Below are positions 1-8,031 of a stretch of DNA of 55,384 nucleotides, piece by piece. Position 1 is the stretch's first letter; each line of letters starts with the position of its first letter. This DNA comes from Flavobacteriaceae bacterium (GTDB taxonomy: Bacteria > Bacteroidota > Bacteroidia > Flavobacteriales > Flavobacteriaceae), in contig JAFMFH010000005.1 in NCBI GenBank assembly GCA_017856235.1, forward strand, positions 1-55,384. The letters are read 5' to 3'. Both the position numbers and the translations under genes were made by a program. A model generated the notes under the pieces. It made no database searches and had not been told where the DNA came from. It saw only the letters and a program-made list of their open reading frames with translations.

Positions 1-57
1 GCTGAAGAGGCTCCTGCTGAAGAGGCTCCTGCTGATGAAGCTCCTGCTGAAGAGGAT
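1..57 (+). repeat. 15-bp in-frame tandem repeat in the rpsP tail
   Basis: The unit GCTGAAGAGGCTCCT (AEEAP) occurs about 3.6 times head to tail; the third copy is altered (GCTGATGAAGCTCCT, ADEAP) and the fourth runs into the C-terminus. It continues off the left edge, so the total copy number is unknown. Confidence 0.85.
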
Positions 58-63
58 AAATAA
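1..63 (+). CDS. rpsP: 30S ribosomal protein S16, C-terminal tail (partial)
   Basis: Only the last 20 codons are in the window; the stop is TAA at 61-63. The visible peptide is an Ala/Glu/Pro-rich acidic tail made of the five-residue unit AEEAP repeated about 3.6 times, ending in EEDK. Bacteroidota S16 proteins commonly carry an acidic low-complexity tail after the folded domain, and rimM follows 8 bases later, as in the conserved rpsP-rimM pair. The folded S16 domain lies upstream of base 1, so the call depends on the tail and the neighbour. The repeat is also seen in the DNA (15-bp period), so the tail probably varies in length between strains. Confidence 0.75.
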   Translation, partial: AEEAPAEEAPADEAPAEEDK

Positions 64-71
64 TAAATTTT

Positions 72-587
72 ATGGATACAAATCATGTTAAAATTGGAAC
101 TATAGTTTCAAAACATGGTTATAAGGGTTCAATTAAGGTAAGTCTATTATCATCAAATCTTAAAGAAAATTTAGATGTAGACTTTATTTTTATTGATATT
201 GATAAATGTATTGTCCCTTTTAAAGTAGACGATATAACTTATTCAAGTGATAATTCAATTATCTTAAAATTACAAGAGTTAAATAGTGATGAAGAAGCAT
301 CTGAAGTAATTTTAAAAAATGTTTATTTAGATAAAAAACACTCTAACTTCAAAGATGAAGAAAACTTTTTTTATAATGAACTAATGAATTTCATCGTATA
401 TAAAGATTCCCAAAAGATTGGTAAGATTGTTGGTATTAATGATAAACTTCCTCAACCTGTTTTTGAGATATTAATTAATGACAAAAAATTTATGATACCA
501 ATTCATGATGATTTTATTGAAAAAATAGATAAAGAAAAAAAATCTATTTATATAGTTATACCCGACGGACTTTTAGAAATTACATAA
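72..587 (+). CDS. rimM: Ribosome maturation factor RimM
   Basis: RimM binds ribosomal protein S19 and helps process 16S rRNA and assemble the 30S head. The 171-residue protein has the family's two-part plan: an N-terminal RimM beta-barrel (about 5-85, opening with KIGTIVSKHGYKGSIKV) and a C-terminal PRC-barrel (about 95-170, with the stretch around QPVFEILINDKKFMIPI). The length is normal. The ATG at 72 lies 8 bases after the rpsP stop, so it is almost certainly co-transcribed with rpsP. The downstream dehydrogenase has its own promoter, so the operon probably ends here; no hairpin terminator is visible. Confidence 0.95.
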   Translation: MDTNHVKIGTIVSKHGYKGSIKVSLLSSNLKENLDVDFIFIDIDKCIVPFKVDDITYSSDNSIILKLQELNSDEEASEVILKNVYLDKKHSNFKDEENFFYNELMNFIVYKDSQKIGKIVGINDKLPQPVFEILINDKKFMIPIHDDFIEKIDKEKKSIYIVIPDGLLEIT

Positions 588-603
588 TTGAACATTTAAT
601 TCA

Positions 604-611
604 TATTTTTG
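604..611 (+). promoter_or_regulatory. -7 promoter element for the glutaryl-CoA dehydrogenase gene
   Basis: TATTTTTG is a perfect match to the Bacteroidota -7 consensus TAnnTTTG. It sits 18 bases before the ATG at 630, in the 42-base gap after rimM. No clear -33 TTTG is seen at the usual distance. Confidence 0.65.
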
Positions 612-629
612 TAATATAAGTTCCAAATT

Positions 630-1802
630 ATGAGTGAAAATTTTACCTCGCCCGATTTTTATAACATTGATGAACTTCTATCTGAAGAACATAAGCTTAT
701 AAGAGAGTCAACCAGGCAATGGGTTTCAAAATCTGTTAGCCCAATTATTGAAGAGTATGCTCAAAAAGCAGAGTTTCCAAGCCATCTTATTAAAGAACTT
801 GGAGAAATAGGTGCTTTTGGACCATATATTCCTGAAAAATATGGTGGCGCAGGATTTGATCAAATAAGCTATGGGATTATGATGCAAGAAATTGAAAGAG
901 GAGACAGTGGAATTAGATCTACTGCATCTGTTCAATCCTCATTAGTTATGTATCCAATATGGAAATTTGGCAGTGATGAACAAAAGGAAAAATACTTACC
1001 TAAACTTGCAACTGGTGAAATTATGGGTTGCTTTGGTTTAACAGAACCAGATCATGGTTCAAATCCTAGTGGTATGATATCAAATTTTAAAAGTGATGGT
1101 GATGATGTAATACTAAATGGATCAAAAATGTGGATTTCAAATTCTCCATTTGCAGATATTGCTGTAGTATGGGCTAAAGATGAAAATAAGAGAATTCATG
1201 GTCTAATTGTTGAAAGAGGTATGAATGGATTTACTACTCCTGAAACTCATAATAAATGGTCGCTTAGAGCGTCCTCAACAGGAGAACTAATATTTGATAA
1301 TGTAAGAGTTCCAAAGAAAAATATCTTACCTGAAAAATCTGGACTTGGAGCTCCTTTAATGTGTCTGGACTCTGCAAGATACGGTATTTCATGGGGAGCT
1401 ATTGGAGTTGCTATGGATTGTTATAATACTGCTTTAAAATACTCATTAGAAAGAATACAATTTGGAAAACCAATTGCAGCAAAACAACTTCAACAAAAAA
1501 AACTTGCGGAAATGTTAACGGATATTACAAAAGCTCAACTTTTATCATGGAGACTTGGTAAGCTAAAAAATGAAGATAAAGCAACTTCTGCACAAATTTC
1601 TTTAGCCAAAAGAAATAATGTTGATATGGCAATAAATATTGCCCGTGAAGCAAGGCAAGTACTTGGAGGTATGGGTATTACTGGAGATTTTAGTATTATG
1701 AGACATATGATGAATCTTGAATCTGTTATAACTTATGAAGGTACTCATGATATTCATCTATTAATTCTTGGTAATGAAATTACAGGTCATAATGCCTTCT
1801 AA
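630..1802 (+). CDS. gcdH: Glutaryl-CoA dehydrogenase-type acyl-CoA dehydrogenase
   Basis: FAD-dependent oxidation (and, in true GCDH, decarboxylation) of glutaryl-CoA to crotonyl-CoA in lysine/tryptophan breakdown; electrons leave through ETF. The protein is 390 residues. Family features are an N-terminal helical domain, the middle domain with GCFGLTEPDHGSNPSGM and WISNSPFADI, and a C-terminal helical domain with FGKPIAAKQLQQKKLAEM. The C-terminal motif YEGTHDIHLLILG places the presumed catalytic base at Glu370, the same number as in human GCDH, and RASSTGELIFDNVRVP also fits that subfamily better than short-chain dehydrogenases. It ends convergently with the TonB-dependent receptor gene, overlapping it by 4 bases. 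Substrate is inferred from family resemblance; no other lysine-degradation gene is in the window. Confidence 0.88.
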   Translation: MSENFTSPDFYNIDELLSEEHKLIRESTRQWVSKSVSPIIEEYAQKAEFPSHLIKELGEIGAFGPYIPEKYGGAGFDQISYGIMMQEIERGDSGIRSTASVQSSLVMYPIWKFGSDEQKEKYLPKLATGEIMGCFGLTEPDHGSNPSGMISNFKSDGDDVILNGSKMWISNSPFADIAVVWAKDENKRIHGLIVERGMNGFTTPETHNKWSLRASSTGELIFDNVRVPKKNILPEKSGLGAPLMCLDSARYGISWGAIGVAMDCYNTALKYSLERIQFGKPIAAKQLQQKKLAEMLTDITKAQLLSWRLGKLKNEDKATSAQISLAKRNNVDMAINIAREARQVLGGMGITGDFSIMRHMMNLESVITYEGTHDIHLLILGNEITGHNAF

Positions 1803-4138
1803 AAATAGAAAACAAAGCCTATACTAGGTATTATAGAGTTTCTATTATCACTTTCTACCTCAATCAAATTCCTCGGAAATAATATATTCTGATTTTTATC
1901 TCTCTCGAGTCCATATTCAGGAGGAACTGGAATTTCGTTTAGCAAAAGGTTCTCAATGTCAATAAAAAAATTCATAGATGTAGTTTTAAAGTTCCATCTT
2001 TTATCAATTCTAACATCAAGTTTAAGGAATGGATCCAAGTAATAATTACCAAGTTGAGAATAATCAAAAACTATTTCTGGATAAGACTGGCTACTCAATA
2101 TAGTGTTAACAGGTGCATAAGGAGTTTTGTCAGTATATCTAAGTTTTGAGCTAAACTCCCAATTTTTTTTCAATTTATATCCACCAGTGAATGAAACTAG
2201 ATTCCTATTATCCCATACAGAGGGTAGAAAGACTTCATCAAATCCTGAAAATTTACTGTAAAAAAATGTATAAGAAAATATTCCATAAAAGTTGTTTTTG
2301 AGCTTTTGTTGATATAGAAATTCAATTCCATATGATTTACCTCTTCCTGATGTAGATACATTCTCATTACCTAAAACTTCAAAATCACCTCCTTTATTTG
2401 CAAGTGAAACCATATCATTAATAGATATCGGATAGTTATAGTATCTTTTATTGAAAGCTTCAATAGAAAATCTAGATGATTCTGAGTTATTAAACTCTAT
2501 TCCAAAAACAAGGTGATCACTTCTAGTGTATTTAGAATCATTATTAATAAAATTATTATTTAGATTCTTGAACCCAAGAATAGTATATGTTGGTATCTTA
2601 AAATATCTTCCTGTTGCAAAGTTAAGTTTCCATCTATTATCCTTCAAAATGGACCATGATAAGGCAATTCGAGGTGAAAAATTTTTCAATAAATTATTAT
2701 CTATTGTAAAATTATCTTGATCAACTCTTATTCCAAGTGAAATCCCTAATCTATCATCAAAGAATCTTCTATTTGACTTAGCAAAAAAGCCATATTTAAT
2801 TAAATCAATAGAAGTGTTATAATTTATTTCATAGAATGGATAAAAAGTATTATTAAAGTAATTTGAGTATTGAATATTACCACCAATTGAAAATTTATAA
2901 TTATTAAAAGTTTGACTACTTATAAATCTCAATTTTGTCTCTTCTTCTAGTGAAATATTTGAATAAACTTTATCACTTTTATTGATGTTATCTTCAAATC
3001 TTTCAAAATCATTTTTAAGTCTATTGGTACTTATTGATAAGTTAAAGAAACCATTATTTTGTTTGTAAATTCTTTTCCATGATACACCAAATGTTCTTGT
3101 TTTTTGATTAATAATTGGTATCTGCTCAATAGTTGATTGGTTCTCAAAATCATATTCATCTGGTTCATTTACAGTTAATTTATCAATTGAACCAATTCCT
3201 ATAAAATTTATAAAATTATAGTCATCTATTTTATGGCTTATTTTCATTTGATAATCCCAATAGTCAGGGAGAAAAGAAAATCCAAAGGCTTTAAATAAAA
3301 ATTGCAAATAGCTTCTTCTTACAGAAAATATAAATGAAGTTTTTTCATTTAGAGGTCCTTCAAATGTTATTCCAGCTTCACTAGATCCTATTCGAAAGTT
3401 ACCAGATAATCTATCTGGATTTGCATCCTTTTGAATAAAAGACAATACTCCTGACAAAGCATTATCATATTCTGCTCCAAATGAAGATGTTGAAAGAGTT
3501 ACATCTTTAATAAATGAAATATTTACTAATCCGACTGGACCTCCAGAACTACCTTGAGTAGAAAAATGATTAATGTTCGGTATTTCAATTCCATCTATAT
3601 AGTATACAGTTTCATTTGGTCCTCCACCCCTTATTATAATATCGTTTCTAAAACCTCCAACAGATGGAGATATACCAGGAAGACTTTGAATTACTCTTGT
3701 AATATCATTGTTACCTCCAGGATATGTTTCAATTTCAACTGCAGAGAATGTTTGAGTTGATAATGGAGTCTCAATTGAAGTCTTAAAAGGAGATTCTGTT
3801 AGAATAACTTCATCAAGAATATCTGATAAAGGGTTTAAAGTGTAGTCTAAACTTTGATTTCCAACCGATTTAACAATTATATTGAATTTTGTTTGAGATT
3901 TAAAACCAATAAAACTTGCTGTTATATTATAACTTGTTGTTGGTAGATCTAATATTTGAAAAAAACCATTTTGATCTGAGACAGCGAAAAAATTTGAATC
4001 TTCAACTATAATTGTTGCCCCTTCTAAAGGAAATCCGGTTTCATTATCAATGACCTTACCTGTTAAACTTCCTAAATTTTGAGAAAATATACTTGAGGTA
4101 AGTACTAAAAATGCAAAGGTTAATAGAGGCCTATACAT
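1799..4138 (-). CDS. TonB-dependent outer-membrane receptor with N-terminal carboxypeptidase-like domain
   Basis: The 779-residue protein begins with a signal peptide ending near SSIFSQ (about residue 20). A carboxypeptidase-regulatory-like beta-sandwich follows (about 25-110, GKVIDNETGFPLEGATIIVED), then a plug domain (about 120-240, with SLPGISPSVGGFRNDIIIRG and VYYIDGIEIPNINHF) and a 22-strand-type barrel to the C-terminal Phe (SIGFVFYF). It takes up an unidentified ligand, powered by a TonB/ExbBD complex; a TonB is encoded at 33872-34576. It is shorter than SusC proteins, has no SusD partner, and resembles the outer-membrane receptors flavobacteria use for peptides, siderophores or unknown ligands. 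It lies 4 bases downstream of the isomerase gene, so the two are probably one transcript. Substrate cannot be read from the sequence. Confidence 0.92.
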   Translation of the reverse strand: MYRPLLTFAFLVLTSSIFSQNLGSLTGKVIDNETGFPLEGATIIVEDSNFFAVSDQNGFFQILDLPTTSYNITASFIGFKSQTKFNIIVKSVGNQSLDYTLNPLSDILDEVILTESPFKTSIETPLSTQTFSAVEIETYPGGNNDITRVIQSLPGISPSVGGFRNDIIIRGGGPNETVYYIDGIEIPNINHFSTQGSSGGPVGLVNISFIKDVTLSTSSFGAEYDNALSGVLSFIQKDANPDRLSGNFRIGSSEAGITFEGPLNEKTSFIFSVRRSYLQFLFKAFGFSFLPDYWDYQMKISHKIDDYNFINFIGIGSIDKLTVNEPDEYDFENQSTIEQIPIINQKTRTFGVSWKRIYKQNNGFFNLSISTNRLKNDFERFEDNINKSDKVYSNISLEEETKLRFISSQTFNNYKFSIGGNIQYSNYFNNTFYPFYEINYNTSIDLIKYGFFAKSNRRFFDDRLGISLGIRVDQDNFTIDNNLLKNFSPRIALSWSILKDNRWKLNFATGRYFKIPTYTILGFKNLNNNFINNDSKYTRSDHLVFGIEFNNSESSRFSIEAFNKRYYNYPISINDMVSLANKGGDFEVLGNENVSTSGRGKSYGIEFLYQQKLKNNFYGIFSYTFFYSKFSGFDEVFLPSVWDNRNLVSFTGGYKLKKNWEFSSKLRYTDKTPYAPVNTILSSQSYPEIVFDYSQLGNYYLDPFLKLDVRIDKRWNFKTTSMNFFIDIENLLLNEIPVPPEYGLERDKNQNILFPRNLIEVESDNRNSIIPSIGFVFYF

Positions 4139-4142
4139 CTAT

Positions 4143-5063
4143 TTATGAAATAAGTGCTTGTTTACAATAATCAAAGCATTTTATTACTTCTTTTACTCGA
4201 TTTGAATCCTCTGGAATTCTATATTCAAGTTCTATTGTTGCTGTGAATTTATATGAATTGTCTCTCATTAATTGTAATACCTCAATAATTGGAGTATCTC
4301 CATTCCCCCATTGTTGATTGTCACTTGCAGTTAAATTAGCACTTTTACCTGCTTGTCTATCTTTTAAATGAAGGCTTGAAATTCTTTTATGATTTCTTTT
4401 TATGAAATCCAACAGAGAATCTTTAGTGTTCAATCCCCCGACATTTATATAATGTCCAATATCTAGGTTAATATAATTTTTTTTGGAAGAGTTTAAAGCA
4501 TAATCCCATGCTGTATCTGTTGCTTTTACATTAGAGCCAAAATTATTACTATGAGTGTGATATGCAACATTAACATTATTTTTTTCAGCATAAAAATTAA
4601 CTCTATCAACACTATCATTATCCATAAGCTCATTAGTTAAAAAATCTGCTCCAAGACTTTTAGTTGCTTTCATAGCATATTCAATTTCCTCATCAGTATT
4701 ATTTTTATCTATACAATTTGCTTTAAAGGCAAAAATATTTATTCCATTGTCTTTGAATACTTTCTTTGCATCTTTAAATAATTTCATTGATGCATTAGCT
4801 CTCCAATTAGCTGACATTCTGTTTGATCTTGGCATTCCTAAAGATCTTTCAATATGATTTCCCATCAGCTCAATATTATCAGATTTAGAGTCAATACAAT
4901 TCTGGATTATGACATTCATGTCTTCTGAACCAGGATTAAATGAATATGTAATAACTGATATATCTACACCATTAATATCTTTTATTAATGAAGAAAAATT
5001 ATAGTTAAGTGCTCCTATAGTAATTAATGATGATTTTTTAATAAAATTTCTTCTTGAGTTCAT
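4143..5063 (-). CDS. Tat-exported sugar phosphate isomerase/epimerase (TIM barrel)
   Basis: The 306-residue protein belongs to the xylose-isomerase-like TIM-barrel (AP endonuclease 2) superfamily. The start MNSRRNFIKKSSLITIGAL is a Tat-type signal (twin Arg at residues 4-5, then a short hydrophobic stretch), so it is probably folded in the cytoplasm and exported to the periplasm. Metal-site candidates are Glu and His residues in NIELMG, VAYHTHSNNFG, YINLDIGHYI, ISSLHLKDR and ATIELEYR, typical of the family. It is the first gene of a pair with the TonB-dependent receptor 4 bases downstream, and is divergent from a HAD phosphatase/mutase 50 bases away. The three may handle the same imported sugar or polyol, which is inference. 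The exact reaction is unknown. Confidence 0.8.
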   Translation of the reverse strand: MNSRRNFIKKSSLITIGALNYNFSSLIKDINGVDISVITYSFNPGSEDMNVIIQNCIDSKSDNIELMGNHIERSLGMPRSNRMSANWRANASMKLFKDAKKVFKDNGINIFAFKANCIDKNNTDEEIEYAMKATKSLGADFLTNELMDNDSVDRVNFYAEKNNVNVAYHTHSNNFGSNVKATDTAWDYALNSSKKNYINLDIGHYINVGGLNTKDSLLDFIKRNHKRISSLHLKDRQAGKSANLTASDNQQWGNGDTPIIEVLQLMRDNSYKFTATIELEYRIPEDSNRVKEVIKCFDYCKQALIS

Positions 5064-5113
5064 ATTGGTTTAATATTTTTAATTAAAGTAAAGTATAATT
5101 TAAAAAATACAAA

Positions 5114-5755
5114 ATGATAAAAGGGGTAATATTTGATATGGATGGAACTATAGTTGATAGTTTACCATATCATCTTGAAGCATGGCGAATATTTTTTGAA
5201 GAAAATAAAGTTGAAGATTTTTCAGAAAAATTAAAAAAGTATAAGGGAGGAGGGACACTTGATTTAATGAAAGCTGTTTATGGAAATATTTATTCAATAG
5301 ATGAGTTAAAAAAAATGAGTGATGATAAAGAAATTATCTTCAGAAAAATATACAAAGGAAATATTAAACCCATTGAAGGGTTTTTAGAATTCATTTCTGA
5401 ATTAAAATCAAAAAATATACTAGTAGGACTAGCCAGTAATGCAATCAGGAAAAATGTTACTCTTACTCTTAATGAATTGGATGTTTATGATTTATTTGAC
5501 AGTATTATTTGTGGTGATGAAGTAAGTTTTGGAAAACCAAATCCTGAAATGTTTGATAAAACTGTAATTGGATTTAACTTAAAAAAGGACGATTGTATAA
5601 TTTTTGAGGACTCCATTGAAGGTGTTGAAGGTGCAGTGAATGCTGGTATTAATGTAATTGGTGTGACATCAAGTAATTCAAGTGATATTTTAAATAATGC
5701 TGGTTGTATTGCGTCAATTAATAATTTTATAGATATTGATCAATTATTAAAATAA
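5114..5755 (+). CDS. HAD-family hydrolase, beta-phosphoglucomutase-like
   Basis: This 213-residue HAD protein has motif I DMDGTIVDS with nucleophile Asp8 and acid/base Asp10, a helical cap (about 16-85), motif II-like LASNA, Lys of motif III in FGKPNPEMF, and motif IV IFEDSIEGVEGAVNAG. This arrangement is that of the beta-phosphoglucomutase / sugar-phosphatase branch, which acts on sugar phosphates in the cytoplasm. The ATG at 5114 is the only good start. Its stop abuts the typA stop on the opposite strand with no bases between. Divergent from the exported isomerase, so a shared sugar pathway is plausible. Whether it is a mutase or a phosphatase cannot be decided here. Confidence 0.82.
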   Translation: MIKGVIFDMDGTIVDSLPYHLEAWRIFFEENKVEDFSEKLKKYKGGGTLDLMKAVYGNIYSIDELKKMSDDKEIIFRKIYKGNIKPIEGFLEFISELKSKNILVGLASNAIRKNVTLTLNELDVYDLFDSIICGDEVSFGKPNPEMFDKTVIGFNLKKDDCIIFEDSIEGVEGAVNAGINVIGVTSSNSSDILNNAGCIASINNFIDIDQLLK

Positions 5756-7543
5756 TTAATATCCTCTCTTATTTTCTCCATAACCAATCTTTCTCATTCG
5801 AAGAGAATTAGGAGTTATTTCCAAATATTCATCCCCTTGGATAAATTCCATACTTTCTTCCAATGAAAAATTAATCTTTGGCTCAATCTGAACAGCATCA
5901 TCAGTACTTTGCGTTCGCATATTTGTGAGCTTTTTTCCTTTTATAACATTTATGCTAAGGTCGTCATTTCGAGAGTTTTCACCAATAACCTGTCCTTTAT
6001 ATATTTCTGCTCCAGGAGATATGAAAAATCTACCCCTATCTTGTAATTTATTGATAGAAAATGCAGTAGCAGTTCCAGCCTCCATAGAAATTAATGAGCC
6101 TTTCATTCTTTCAGGAATATTACCTTTAATAGGACCATACTCTCTAAAGCGGTGAGTCATTACTGCATTACCAGCAGTAGCAGTTAAAATATTATTCCTT
6201 AAGCCAATTAATCCCCTTGAAGGTATATCAAACTCAAGGTGCAGGAGATTACCTTTAGGTTCCATTACTAGCATATCTCCTTTTCTTTGACTAATTAACT
6301 CAATTGCTTTACCAGAAAACTCATTTGGCACATCAATAACAAGTGTTTCCATGGGCTCACATTTAACACCATCAATTTCTTTATAAATTACTTGTGGTTT
6401 TCCAACTTGAAGCTCAAATCCTTCCCTTCTCATGGTTTCAATAAGAACTGATAAGTGAAGTATTCCTCTACCATATACGATAAACTTATCTTCAGTAGGA
6501 CCATCCTCAACTTTAAGTGCCAAATTTCTTTCAAGCTCATTGTAGAGCCTGTCTCTTATGTGTCTAGAAGTTACATATTTCCCCTCTCTTCCAAAAAAAG
6601 GAGAATTATTGATTGTAAACAACATACTCATTGTTGGTTTATCAATATCAATTCTAGGAAGTTCTTGAGGTGATTCAAGATCAGCTATTGTATCTCCAAT
6701 CTCAAAATCTTCTATTCCAACAATAGAGCAGATATCACCTGACCTTGCTTTTTTAACCTTTACTTTTCCCATTCCTTCAAAAACGTACAATTCTTTGATT
6801 CTTACTTTCTTTTTAACTCCATCAGTTTTACAAAGCATATAATCCTTTCCTTCAAAAAGATCACCTCTGTAAATTCTACCTATTGCGATTTTACCAACAA
6901 ATTTTGAATAGTCTAAGGAAGTAATTTGCATTTGAGGATCACCTTCATTGTATGGGGCCTCAGGAATAACATTAATAACAGCATCTAAAAGTGGCTGTAT
7001 ACTGTCTTTTTTTTCTCTCCAATCCAGACTCATCCAACCCTCTTTTGAAGATCCAAAAAGAGTTACAAAATCTAACTGATCCTCATTTGCGTCTAAACTA
7101 ATCATTAGATCAAAAATCGCTTCCTGAACAATATCTGGAGTACAGTTTTCTTTATCAACTTTATTAACAACTACAATTGGTTTCAAGCCAAGTTCAATAG
7201 CCTTTCCTAAAACAAATCTGGTCTGTGGCATAGCACCCTCAAAGGCATCAACTAATAGTAAAACTCCATCAGCCATCTTTAATACTCTTTCAACTTCGCC
7301 ACCGAAATCTGCATGCCCTGGAGTATCAATCACATTAATCTTTACATCGTTGTAAACAACAGAAACATTTTTAGAGAGAATAGTTATTCCTCTTTCTCTT
7401 TCTAAGTCATTGTTATCAAGGAGTAACTCTGTTCTTTCTTTTCTATCATCAAATACCTTACAATAATCAATAATTTTATCAACTAAGGTTGTTTTACCAT
7501 GATCAACATGTGCAATTATTGCAATATTTCTAATTGAGCTCAT
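5756..7543 (-). CDS. typA: Translational GTPase TypA/BipA
   Basis: Ribosome-binding GTPase of the EF-G/LepA family that supports 50S assembly and growth under stress, especially cold. The 595-residue length is standard. G1 AHVDHGKT is at residues 11-18, switch II is [11 protein letters not shown], and G4 is NKVD. EF-G-like domains II, III and V follow, and the TypA-specific C-terminal domain carries [16 protein letters not shown]. Monocistronic: a promoter element lies at 7564-7571 and the gene ends back to back with the HAD gene. Confidence 0.97.
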   Translation of the reverse strand: MSSIRNIAIIAHVDHGKTTLVDKIIDYCKVFDDRKERTELLLDNNDLERERGITILSKNVSVVYNDVKINVIDTPGHADFGGEVERVLKMADGVLLLVDAFEGAMPQTRFVLGKAIELGLKPIVVVNKVDKENCTPDIVQEAIFDLMISLDANEDQLDFVTLFGSSKEGWMSLDWREKKDSIQPLLDAVINVIPEAPYNEGDPQMQITSLDYSKFVGKIAIGRIYRGDLFEGKDYMLCKTDGVKKKVRIKELYVFEGMGKVKVKKARSGDICSIVGIEDFEIGDTIADLESPQELPRIDIDKPTMSMLFTINNSPFFGREGKYVTSRHIRDRLYNELERNLALKVEDGPTEDKFIVYGRGILHLSVLIETMRREGFELQVGKPQVIYKEIDGVKCEPMETLVIDVPNEFSGKAIELISQRKGDMLVMEPKGNLLHLEFDIPSRGLIGLRNNILTATAGNAVMTHRFREYGPIKGNIPERMKGSLISMEAGTATAFSINKLQDRGRFFISPGAEIYKGQVIGENSRNDDLSINVIKGKKLTNMRTQSTDDAVQIEPKINFSLEESMEFIQGDEYLEITPNSLRMRKIGYGENKRGY

Positions 7544-7563
7544 TTTGCTATTATTAAAGCAGG

Positions 7564-7571
7564 CAAAAGTA
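7564..7571 (-). promoter_or_regulatory. -7 promoter element for typA
   Basis: On the minus strand this reads TACTTTTG, a perfect TAnnTTTG. Its 3' end is 20 bases before the typA ATG at 7543. No convincing -33 TTTG is present. Confidence 0.65.
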
Positions 7572-7743
7572 ATCTAATTTATTCTAAATAAAATTTTACT
7601 TATAATGTATTTTAAACTTATGTTAGGTATGCTTTTTATGATTTAGAGACAAGTTTTTTTTATCAGCTCATCTTCCTTATTAATCTTATGATAATAGTTG
7701 TTTAAAAATCACGTAACAGGTTTTAACTTAACTATTATTAAAT

Positions 7744-7751
7744 TTAATTTG
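7744..7751 (+). promoter_or_regulatory. Possible -7 element for the candidate sRNA
   Basis: TTAATTTG differs from TAnnTTTG at one position and contains the only TTTG between 7548 and 7800 on this strand. It would start transcription near 7758, about 75 bases before the end of the U-tract of the terminator. No -33 element is evident. Confidence 0.35.
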
Positions 7752-7757
7752 ATTTAA

Positions 7758-7833
7758 CAATCTATAACTAAAAGTAAAGAAAACCCAAATCTATCAGTTA
7801 TAACCTCCAACTGCAGCACTGGAGGTTTTTTTT
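7758..7833 (+). ncRNA. Candidate small RNA with two stem-loops and an intrinsic terminator
   Basis: A perfect 8-bp hairpin followed by eight T residues marks the 3' end of a plus-strand transcript, but no plus-strand gene precedes it: typA upstream and tRNA-Leu downstream are both on the minus strand. Just 5' of the terminator, TATAACT (7763-7769) pairs perfectly with AGTTATA (7796-7802), closing a 7-bp stem over a 26-base A-rich loop. With the near-consensus promoter at 7744-7751 this gives an RNA of about 75 nt made of two adjacent hairpins. It does not match tmRNA, SRP RNA or RNase P RNA, and is shorter than 6S RNA. The 5' end is inferred. Confidence 0.45.
7802..7833 (+). terminator. Intrinsic terminator (plus strand)
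   Basis: AACCTCCA (7802-7809) pairs with TGGAGGTT (7820-7827) without mismatch around a 10-base loop, and T residues run from 7826 to 7833. On the opposite strand the hairpin is preceded, not followed, by the homopolymer, so it acts only on plus-strand transcripts and cannot be the terminator of tRNA-Leu. Confidence 0.85.
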
Positions 7834-7851
7834 ATTGATATGAAATTAAAG

Positions 7852-7936
7852 TGGTACTTCGGGTGGGAATCGAACCCACACTCCCTAAGGAACTGGATTT
7901 TGAATCCAGCGCGTCTACCAGTTTCGCCACCGAAGC
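7852..7936 (-). tRNA. tRNA-Leu (anticodon CAA)
   Basis: The minus strand folds as a class II tRNA: acceptor GCTTCGG pairs with CCGAAGT (the first pair is G-U), the anticodon stem is CTGGA/TCCAG with loop TTCAAAA giving anticodon CAA, a long variable arm (about TTCCTTAGGGAGT) is typical of Leu, and the T loop is GGTTCGATTCC. The 3' CCA is encoded (7852-7854). It has its own promoter element 9 bases upstream. Confidence 0.95.
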
Positions 7937-7945
7937 TAATGGCCT

Positions 7946-7953
7946 CAAAATTA
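7946..7953 (-). promoter_or_regulatory. -7 promoter element for tRNA-Leu
   Basis: The minus strand reads TAATTTTG, a perfect TAnnTTTG. Its 3' end is 9 bases before the 5' end of the mature tRNA, so transcription must start within those few bases; this helps calibrate the element-to-start distance in this genome. Confidence 0.7.
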
Positions 7954-8011
7954 ATAAATTCCAGGATATTAAATAATTTGTGATAAAATTATACTGAACA
8001 ATAATTATTTA

Positions 8012-8019
8012 TAAATTTG
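8012..8019 (+). promoter_or_regulatory. -7 promoter element for the prs operon
   Basis: TAAATTTG is a perfect TAnnTTTG ending 12 bases before the ATG at 8032, so the 5' leader would be only a few bases long. It also argues against the upstream in-frame TTG at 8017 as start, because that codon lies inside the promoter element. Confidence 0.7.
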
Positions 8020-8031
8020 CACTCCAATTAT

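Larger units (their letters stand above)
7544..8031. other. 488-bp gene-poor region between typA and prs
   Basis: This is by far the longest stretch without protein genes. It holds the typA promoter (7564-7571, -), a candidate small RNA with promoter and terminator (about 7744-7833, +), tRNA-Leu (7852-7936, -) with its promoter (7946-7953, -), and the prs promoter (8012-8019, +). From about 7575 to 7740 I see only AT-rich sequence with no reading frame, no repeat and no strong hairpin. Confidence 0.7.

Noticed and set aside
7802-7833. Hairpin next to tRNA-Leu as the tRNA terminator
   Set aside because: For the minus-strand tRNA transcript the homopolymer precedes the hairpin, so it cannot terminate it; it works only on the plus strand.
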